DNA of 6,178 nt from Bacteroidales bacterium (GTDB lineage: Bacteria > Bacteroidota > Bacteroidia > Bacteroidales > VadinHA17), in NCBI GenBank assembly GCA_003501665.1, contig DNOQ01000168.1:1-6178 (forward strand), given 5' to 3'. Position 1 is the first letter of the stretch. The number at the start of each line of letters is the position of its first letter. Below the pieces are notes generated by a model, which saw nothing but the letters and a program-made list of their open reading frames with translations, was not told the origin of the DNA and made no database searches. Positions 1 through 5,489 of this stretch are shown in pieces. The translations under genes and the position numbers were made by a program.

Positions 1-1391
1 CTCCCCAATGGTTCACTGATGCCAAATTCGGCATCTTCATTCATTGGGGTGTATATGCAGTACCTGCGTACCATGAATGGTACCTGGTGTTCTATTCGCC
101 AAAGGCACGATATGGGAAAAACCTTGGAGGTCCGCCTTATACAGCTGCACAGGGAGATCTTTCAGACAGCCTTTTTAATGTGAACATCCGTAAAGATGCA
201 AATGAATATCACAGAACTAATTTCGGAGTCGATTTTGATTATGATGAATTCATTCCAATGTTCAAAGCAGAAAATTATGATCCTGAAAGTTGGGCGGAAT
301 TGTTTAAAAAAGCCGGTGCAAGGTATGTGGTTTTCACTGCAAAACATGGTGAAGAATTTGCCATGTGGCCCTCTAAATTCACCCCACGCAATGCATGGGA
401 TATGGGTCCCCGAAGGGATCTGGCAGGAGAGCTCGTTAAAGCGGTCCGTGCTGAAGATATGAAAATGGGATTCTATCATAATACCACATATTCATTCTGG
501 GATGAACGTTTTCCGAATAAGGAATGGGTTGAATACATGAATAATTCCATAAAAGAACTTATCGACATGTACCACCCGGATATTCTATGGGGCGATGTTC
601 TTTTTTCACCCGAAAGGACCGAACAGAGAATGCCTCTTGGAGCGGAGCATTTCAACAGCCTCGAATTGCTGGCATATTTTTATAATCACTCACCCGATCC
701 CTCCCAGGTTGTTGCTAATGACAGGTTCGACCTTGTAAAATCTGTCAATCCTGATTCCAAAAAGAGAATTTCAAATTCCATATACAGACACGAAGTTAAT
801 CGCTGGAGATTCGATGAAGATCTGGCTATACTGGGTGATTTTCAGACCCCTGAAAGGCGGAAAGTGGAAGAGATATTCGAATTTCCATGGGAATGTTGCG
901 ATGCACTCGATCCGACTTCATGGGGTTTTAACAAAAGGCTGCCCGATGATAAATATATGAGTACAGATCAGCTTGTCGATCATCTTGTTGATATAGTGAG
1001 CAAGGGGGGAAACCTGCTTATCAATGTCGGCCCCAGGGCAGACGGAACTATCCCGGAGGCACAGCAGGAACGACTGGAGGGTATCGGGAAATGGCTCGGT
1101 ATTAATGGAGAAGCAATTTACGGGACACGACACTGGGAAAAATTCGGGGAGGACAATATACGTTTTACAAGTAAAGGAGACAAGGTTCTATATGCTGTTT
1201 CACTCGACTGGCCGGGAGAAAAACTGACAATAAAGTCATTGAAGGGCTGGGACAAATCGCGGATAAATTGCATCAAACTGCTGGGTGCACAAGGAGAACT
1301 GAAATGGGAACTGAAAGATGAAGGACTGATTATTCAATGCCCTGCAGAGAAACCCTGCGAACATGCATTTGCCTTTAAGATTGAACAATAG
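1..1391 (+). CDS. GH29 alpha-L-fucosidase, 5'-partial
   Basis: This is an exo-acting retaining alpha-L-fucosidase that would release terminal L-fucose, probably in the periplasm. The frame is open from the window edge (first full codon at 3), so the true start and any signal peptide lie outside; 462 residues are visible. The first residues read WFTDAKFGIFIHWG followed by HEWY, the classic N-terminal GH29 block that lines the fucose pocket, so a GTG at 87 is not the start. The putative nucleophile is the Asp in ILWGD (codon 594-596). The family block WGFNK...SKGGNLLINVGPRADGTIP lies at about 924-1055, followed by GEAIYGTRHW and a C-terminal beta-sandwich ending at the TAG at 1389. Oddities: the usual KHHDGF reads KHGEEF (342-356), and about 34 extra residues seem to lie between NDRF and GDFQTPE (about 729-830). 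The acid/base Glu cannot be placed by eye. Family assignment is very secure; the natural substrate is unknown. Confidence 0.95.
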   Translation, partial: PQWFTDAKFGIFIHWGVYAVPAYHEWYLVFYSPKARYGKNLGGPPYTAAQGDLSDSLFNVNIRKDANEYHRTNFGVDFDYDEFIPMFKAENYDPESWAELFKKAGARYVVFTAKHGEEFAMWPSKFTPRNAWDMGPRRDLAGELVKAVRAEDMKMGFYHNTTYSFWDERFPNKEWVEYMNNSIKELIDMYHPDILWGDVLFSPERTEQRMPLGAEHFNSLELLAYFYNHSPDPSQVVANDRFDLVKSVNPDSKKRISNSIYRHEVNRWRFDEDLAILGDFQTPERRKVEEIFEFPWECCDALDPTSWGFNKRLPDDKYMSTDQLVDHLVDIVSKGGNLLINVGPRADGTIPEAQQERLEGIGKWLGINGEAIYGTRHWEKFGEDNIRFTSKGDKVLYAVSLDWPGEKLTIKSLKGWDKSRINCIKLLGAQGELKWELKDEGLIIQCPAEKPCEHAFAFKIEQ

Positions 1392-1500
1392 TTATTCAAT
1401 CCTTCAACCTCAGCTTCAGGAAGGTTGGGGCAACTGAGGATCGTGCTTGCTGTAATGATGAAGATTCGTCATGGTTGAATAATTCAAAATGTTGAAGGAT
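1391..1500 (+). promoter_or_regulatory. Inverted-repeat-rich intergenic leader of the EEP gene
   Basis: The 107-bp gap between the fucosidase stop and the EEP start contains several inverted repeats. ATCCTTCAAC (1399-1408) is exactly complementary to GTTGAAGGAT (1491-1500), which covers the AAGG purine stretch and the first two bases of the EEP start codon. TTATTCAA (1392-1399) pairs with TTGAATAA (1475-1482), and CCTCAG (1408-1413) with CTGAGG (1434-1439). The first two pairings cross, so in RNA they would compete or form a pseudoknot-like arrangement. No T-run follows any stem, so this does not look like an intrinsic terminator. No promoter consensus is obvious; read-through from the fucosidase gene is plausible. 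A regulatory role is inference. Confidence 0.3.
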
Positions 1501-2353
1501 GAGAATTATATCATTAAACTATCTGTGTCTTATAGTCGTAATTTTAATCGCCCAGTCATCAGTATTTACTTTGTGTGGAGAAGGAAAATTTAAAATTATC
1601 ACCTATAATGTCTGGGTTGGATACAACAATGGAACTCATCCCAGATTCCCCTGCTATGAGTCTGGACAACAAAGAAAAGAGGGCATTTATAAATGGCTGA
1701 AAGGGCAAAAGGCCGATGTTGTAGTATTTCAGGAACTGATAGACTATACATCTGAAAGGCTGCAGAAGGAGGCTGGTTACTGGGGGCATGATTATGCTGT
1801 TACCCTTAAAGATAAAGGAATGGCGGTGGGTATAACATCAAGATTCCCCATAACAGTTAAGGAGGTTCTGAAGGAGGGTATGCATCACGGACTCATATAC
1901 TGCAATATTCAGGGAATTGATATTGTTGCCACTCACCTGTGGCCGAGATTTGATAAAAAAATACTTGATGAAGTGAATATAGTCAATCAACGTGTAAATG
2001 AATCGATAAAGGGAGGTATGCCTGTAATTGTACTTGGGGATTTAAATGCCTTTTCTCCGGAAGACGATCCCTTTATTACCAGTGAAACCATCGATCTGTA
2101 TAACAAATGGAACTGGAAGCTGGAAAACGGCCGTCCGAGTTACAGGGTCATTCAGGCCCTTCTGGATGCGGGTCTGGAGGACTTGTATGTGAAATTCCGG
2201 AGGAAAAAATACTACGCGGGAGGACGATACGATTTCATCTTTGCTTCACATTCACTTTCAGAAAAATGTCTGAAAGCAACACACTTCAGTAATAGAAGGT
2301 TTTTAAAGTTGTCTGACCATTTTCCGGTTTCTGCAGAATTTGAATGGAAGTAG
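1499..2353 (+). CDS. Secreted endonuclease/exonuclease/phosphatase (EEP) family hydrolase
   Basis: This is a 284-residue metal-dependent phosphoesterase of the EEP/DNase I-like fold. Members cleave nucleic acids, sphingomyelin, inositol phosphates or other phosphodiesters, so the substrate cannot be read off. The N-terminus has a basic start and a hydrophobic core (about residues 6-25), so it is exported; Cys26 is preceded by F-T-L, a poor lipobox, which favours signal peptidase I. The motifs occur in order: ITYNVW (Asn37), FQEL (Glu79), ATHLWP (His146), GDLNAFSPED (Asp181, Asn183), RYDFIFAS (Asp245) and SDHFPVSAEF (Asp273, His274), a complete active-site set. The protein ends normally just after the last motif. 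An in-frame TGA at 1493 forces the start at 1499, with a purine stretch touching the ATG rather than at normal spacing. It follows the fucosidase on the same strand by 107 bp, so co-transcription is possible. Its last 142 bp overlap the convergent GH95-like frame. Confidence 0.9.
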   Translation: MRIISLNYLCLIVVILIAQSSVFTLCGEGKFKIITYNVWVGYNNGTHPRFPCYESGQQRKEGIYKWLKGQKADVVVFQELIDYTSERLQKEAGYWGHDYAVTLKDKGMAVGITSRFPITVKEVLKEGMHHGLIYCNIQGIDIVATHLWPRFDKKILDEVNIVNQRVNESIKGGMPVIVLGDLNAFSPEDDPFITSETIDLYNKWNWKLENGRPSYRVIQALLDAGLEDLYVKFRRKKYYAGGRYDFIFASHSLSEKCLKATHFSNRRFLKLSDHFPVSAEFEWK

Positions 2354-3708
2354 AACCTATTCCTGTCAGGTTCCATTAGCCCGGCAAGTCCCTCTGCTAT
2401 TGCTGCACAATATGGATATGCCCTCTCCTTTAAGAATTTAGTATCCATTGTATACCGCCAGTGCCAGTAAAACGACTGAGCGATCCATGCACCCATTGTT
2501 GGTGACAGGGAATACTGATACCAGGCTCCCATCGGCTTACCGTCAATTGACATCACGCCAGGCACGACAATTCCTTCAGTCCCGAAAAAATTACGGGCAA
2601 ATTCTTCATGAACAGGTTTCAGCGACCACATAAAATCCAGGAAACTTAATCCCTGGTCAAAACGGTTTGATGCAAGATACGCCCAGTATGTAAGCTGGGT
2701 GTTCAGATCGTGGTGATAGTCGCCATGCCATGGAGGGAGGCTTCCGGCATCAGCAGTCCATACACCCTGCAGTGGCATGGGAGGGGCTCCTCTCTTTGAT
2801 GCAGCCCCATAAAAGTACTGAACAAGGTTATAATGCTTCTGTATAACAGAATCAGGTATGCTTACAGATGACTTCGACCAGAATTCAGACCACCATGCTT
2901 CATGTTCCCTGAGTAGTTGGCCATATCCATCACTTAATGCCTTATCAGCCTGCCTGCAGGCCAGATCAAAAGGATCATCTGAATCACACGATGTGGCTGA
3001 TGAAACAGCCAGTAATGTATAGTTCTTTAATTGCTTCGATTTTACACAAAATACATAACGGAATCCTAATGCTGCATCCTGGATAAGCGATATCCCTGAG
3101 TCATCCTCCTCTATGTGTGCTGGTTTATTCCCGAGTTTTGTAACCGCAGGATTTGAAATTAATTCATAGTCTTGCAGAGATCCGGGAATCTTTATTATGG
3201 CAACTGATCTGATGGCACTGAAAAAACATTCTATGTATGTATCTCCAATATCTACAGTACCAAGTCCTCTTTTCATATCAAGATGAAAAGATTCCGCCTT
3301 CGTACTATCAGGAAAGTGTAAAACAAGCCTGCAACCCGGTAACTTGGTTGGAAAATCACTCACCCGTGCATATTGCCTGTTAAGTGAATCTGTGAGTCCT
3401 GCGAGGGCCATTTTTTTGACCGTTTCGTAAGTGAATTCAGGATTGGTAAAACCCGGATGAGAACGAACATCCCACAAGTCACCCCTGTCAAGTGACAGAT
3501 TGATAATGTTCTCTTCCCCCCATAACAATCCACCGGTCAGTCCGTTGCCAAGTGGTATAGCTTCATCCCACTTATCTATCGGGGCTTTTAGATCAAGCCT
3601 GAACGATGGTCCGGTTCTGACAGGTGTATTAATAAGTCCGGAACAACCCAATACAATCTGTATTACTATAACCGTATTAACCGGAAGTAAAATTCTTAAG
3701 TATTTCAT
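2212..3708 (-). CDS. GH95-like glycoside hydrolase lipoprotein, 3'-truncated, probable pseudogene
   Basis: The frame encodes 498 residues, whereas GH95 enzymes (alpha-L-fucosidases and alpha-L-galactosidases) usually have about 700-800. The N-terminus has a hydrophobic segment ending V-L-G-C (Cys22), a lipoprotein signal. The block WDEAIPLGNGLTGGLLWG (47-64) followed by LSLDRGDLWD is the GH95 N-terminal domain signature. PPMPLQGVWTADAGSLPPWHGDYHHDLNTQLTYW (309-342) matches the start of the helical catalytic barrel. In Bifidobacterium AfcA the corresponding segment carries the catalytic Asn pair; here it reads D-L-N (nt 2701-2709). Recognisable sequence continues to about residue 449 (near 2362). 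From codon 452 the frame is antisense to the intact EEP gene, so the terminal 47 residues are probably spurious. The catalytic Glu region and all later barrel helices are missing, so activity is unlikely. It lies 67 bp downstream of the sulfatase gene on the same strand. Its ATG follows AAGGA with no spacer, and no other start is near. Confidence 0.8.
   Translation of the reverse strand: MKYLRILLPVNTVIVIQIVLGCSGLINTPVRTGPSFRLDLKAPIDKWDEAIPLGNGLTGGLLWGEENIINLSLDRGDLWDVRSHPGFTNPEFTYETVKKMALAGLTDSLNRQYARVSDFPTKLPGCRLVLHFPDSTKAESFHLDMKRGLGTVDIGDTYIECFFSAIRSVAIIKIPGSLQDYELISNPAVTKLGNKPAHIEEDDSGISLIQDAALGFRYVFCVKSKQLKNYTLLAVSSATSCDSDDPFDLACRQADKALSDGYGQLLREHEAWWSEFWSKSSVSIPDSVIQKHYNLVQYFYGAASKRGAPPMPLQGVWTADAGSLPPWHGDYHHDLNTQLTYWAYLASNRFDQGLSFLDFMWSLKPVHEEFARNFFGTEGIVVPGVMSIDGKPMGAWYQYSLSPTMGAWIAQSFYWHWRYTMDTKFLKERAYPYCAAIAEGLAGLMEPDRNRFYFHSNSAETGKWSDNFKNLLLLKCVAFRHFSESECEAKMKSYRPPA
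2353..2373. repeat. Short inverted repeat at the EEP / GH95-like junction
   Basis: GAACCT (2353-2358) and AGGTTC (2368-2373) form a perfect 6-bp stem with a 9-base loop, beginning at the last base of the EEP stop codon. A second alternative pairing, AATGGAA (2343-2349) with TTCCATT (2371-2377), overlaps it. There is no T-run on either side, so it is not a convincing rho-independent terminator, though a weak bidirectional structure between convergent genes is possible. It sits where the GH95-like coding sequence appears to be interrupted, so it may instead mark the rearrangement point. Confidence 0.35.
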
Positions 3709-3775
3709 TCCTTATGTAAGTATTAAATGGCTTCGCTGTTTAAAGTTCTTAGCGATCAACAATCTGTAACGGATA
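3709..3775 (-). other. Short intergenic spacer between sulfatase and GH95-like gene
   Basis: This 67-bp spacer holds only a weak 5-bp stem (TCGCT 3733-3737 with AGCGA 3751-3755) and no T-run or clear TAnnTTTG element. Transcription probably continues from the sulfatase into the GH95-like gene. Confidence 0.35.
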
Positions 3776-5281
3776 TTAATGTTTCATACTCTCAAATCCT
3801 GGTAAGGGGCGGGCAATCTTTGTAAACTTATCAATGGGAGCTGCCGCGCCTGCGGAAATAAGATAATCGCCAAGTTTATTTGCCAGTTTCTCAGTTATTT
3901 CAGGATAAGTTGAGGACAAATCTTTACTCTCACTAATATCCTCCGGAATATTATATAATTCAGTCTTTCCATCAAGATACCAGTATATAAGTTTCCAGTC
4001 TCCCTCCCGTATCCCACTGTAAGGCTCAGAACCATAGTTATGGGGAAAATGCCAGAAAAATTCTCTTTTTGCATTATTGATCCTTTTACCCTTAAGCAGC
4101 GGAACGAAACTTATACCATCAATTTTTCCTCCAGGCTGGTCATATTTATTCACCCCTGCAATTTCCAGAATGGAAGGGAAAAAATCCTCTATGATCACAG
4201 GTTCATTACAGGATGATCCCTCAGGAACTACCCCCGGCCATTTGACAATCAAAGGATCACGTATGCCTCCTTCATACGGATCAATTTTGTGTCCGCGCAA
4301 TGGAAGGTTCTGAGGACATTGAGAAGGAGCACCGTTATCAGACATGAAAATGACAACGGTATTTTCTTCAATGCCGAGCTCTCTGATTTTTTGCATTATA
4401 TCTCCGAGAGATTTATCCATGCTTTCAATCATCGAAGCAAGGGTGGCTTCGAAGTCACTTAATCCCTGGTCAAGGTATTTCCGGTAAAACCTTTCGTCCT
4501 CTTCCCATGGGGCATGAACAGCATAATGCGACATGTATAAATAGAAGGGTGCACCTTTCTGAACTGCTTTTTCGATCTGGTCAATAGCTTCAATAGTCAG
4601 GGCCTCTGTCAGATTAATATCCGTACCATGATATTTTTCCAATCCCGGTACATCCCAGATAGTATCGGGAGGATTGGTCCTCCAGGCGGCACTGAAATTG
4701 TATTTACCATAATATGATCCGGGTCCTCCGGCACAGTGTCCTGCAATATTTATATCAAAACCCAGATTCAACGGATCTTCTCCCGGAGTACCCTTTGCTC
4801 CCCAGTGCGCCTTACCCGCATGAATTGTGGTATAGCCTGCATCCTTAAGGAACATTGGCAGAGTTTTTACATATTTTGTATTCTCAACACCAGGGAACGG
4901 ACTGATCCCGTTAACATTCCAGGCCGGCATCTCGAGAATTTTATGCACCTGGTCAGGTGATATATTCTTCCTCAGGGTCCAGTTTGTGACACCATGACGG
5001 GCTGCATTCATTCCCGTCATCAGGCTTACACGGGTAGGAGAAGATAATGGACAGGCATATGCCTGGGTGAATTTCATCCCTTGTGAAGCCAATATCTCCA
5101 TATTCGGGGTATGATAGCGTTCATTCAGCATGGTTCTCTCTTTCCAGAACGGTACAGAGGTTTCCTGCCAGCCCATATCATCCACAAGAAATAAAATAAT
5201 ATTAGGCTTATCATCTGGTGATTGGACGCAGCTTCCAAGACAGCTTAATGCCAGGGGAAATAAAACCGATCGCCTTTTCAT
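3776..5281 (-). CDS. Formylglycine-dependent sulfatase lipoprotein (S1 type, Ser-type)
   Basis: This 501-residue type I sulfatase would hydrolyse a sulfate ester, most likely on a carbohydrate, at the cell envelope. The N-terminus has a basic start, a hydrophobic core and the lipobox L-G-S-C (Cys18). Metal-binding Asps lie in LVDDMGW (34-35). The catalytic signature is SSPTRVSLMTG (80-90): Ser80 (nt 5042-5044) is the residue converted to formylglycine, and Arg84 belongs to the motif. A Ser at this position implies maturation by the radical-SAM enzyme anSME, known for Ser-type sulfatases, rather than the aerobic Cys-specific system. GKAHWG (156-161), SHYAVHAP (251-258), SDNGAP (314-319) and EGGIRDPLIVKWPG (337-350) complete the active site. 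The C-terminal subdomain is seen in IREGDWKLIYW (424-434). Length and all motifs are normal, so the gene looks intact. Substrate is unknown; neighbouring fucosidase families suggest a sulfated fucose-containing glycan. It probably heads a minus-strand unit that continues into the GH95-like gene, and diverges from the gene at 5490. Confidence 0.95.
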   Translation of the reverse strand: MKRRSVLFPLALSCLGSCVQSPDDKPNIILFLVDDMGWQETSVPFWKERTMLNERYHTPNMEILASQGMKFTQAYACPLSSPTRVSLMTGMNAARHGVTNWTLRKNISPDQVHKILEMPAWNVNGISPFPGVENTKYVKTLPMFLKDAGYTTIHAGKAHWGAKGTPGEDPLNLGFDINIAGHCAGGPGSYYGKYNFSAAWRTNPPDTIWDVPGLEKYHGTDINLTEALTIEAIDQIEKAVQKGAPFYLYMSHYAVHAPWEEDERFYRKYLDQGLSDFEATLASMIESMDKSLGDIMQKIRELGIEENTVVIFMSDNGAPSQCPQNLPLRGHKIDPYEGGIRDPLIVKWPGVVPEGSSCNEPVIIEDFFPSILEIAGVNKYDQPGGKIDGISFVPLLKGKRINNAKREFFWHFPHNYGSEPYSGIREGDWKLIYWYLDGKTELYNIPEDISESKDLSSTYPEITEKLANKLGDYLISAGAAAPIDKFTKIARPLPGFESMKH

Positions 5282-5370
5282 ACAGTAATTAAATTTGTAC
5301 TTAAAACTAAATTAAATTATCAGAAAAGTACCTGTAATTTAATTTCTTTTTGCAGTAATTACAGTAATTG
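5282..5370. repeat. Repeated ACAGTAATT words in the divergent intergenic region (candidate operator)
   Basis: ACAGTAATT occurs at 5282-5290 and 5361-5369, with GCAGTAATT at 5352-5360, so the last two form a near-perfect 9-bp tandem repeat. CTGTAATT (5332-5339) is the exact inverse of AATTACAG (5357-5364), giving an 8-bp inverted repeat with a 17-base spacer. The background is AT-rich, so some matching is expected by chance, but the shared CAGTAATT core includes non-AT bases. The position between divergent genes suits a transcription-factor site; this is inference. Confidence 0.35.
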
Positions 5371-5392
5371 CCCTGATTTGCCATTATATTAC

Positions 5393-5422
5393 TTTTTATT
5401 CTGAATTCTTATAATATCTTTG
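5393..5422 (+). promoter_or_regulatory. Candidate Bacteroidota-type promoter for the gene at 5490
   Basis: TATCTTTG (5415-5422) matches the Bacteroidota -7 consensus TAnnTTTG exactly. A T-rich stretch at 5393-5397 lies about 18 bases upstream, where a TTTG -33 element would be expected; it is only a partial match. TATAAT at 5410-5415 overlaps and resembles a classical -10 box. Transcription would start near 5429, giving a leader of about 60 nt. No comparable exact match was seen on the minus strand for the sulfatase. Confidence 0.5.
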
Positions 5423-5489
5423 GTATGAAGCAGGGCAGTATGATTTTTCCAAAAAACTTACCGTATTATTCCATTTCAAAAAGATAAAT

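Noticed and set aside
87..89. GTG at 87 as the start of the fucosidase
   Set aside because: The same frame is open back to position 3 and encodes the conserved GH29 N-terminal block including FIHWG and HEWY, so the start lies outside the window.
2212..2352. The last 47 codons of the GH95-like frame as genuine protein sequence
   Set aside because: They are exactly antisense to the conserved C-terminal end of the EEP gene and lack recognisable family motifs apart from a short chance resemblance.
2353..2377. Bidirectional rho-independent terminator between the convergent genes
   Set aside because: The stem is only 6-7 bp and no T-run follows on either strand; it also lies inside the GH95-like frame.
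3733..3755. Terminator between the sulfatase and the GH95-like gene
   Set aside because: Only a 5-bp stem with a 13-base loop and no T-run.
3500..3769. Plus-strand open frame of 89 codons opposite the start of the GH95-like gene
   Set aside because: It is a reverse-strand shadow of a lipoprotein signal and conserved GH95 N-terminal sequence.
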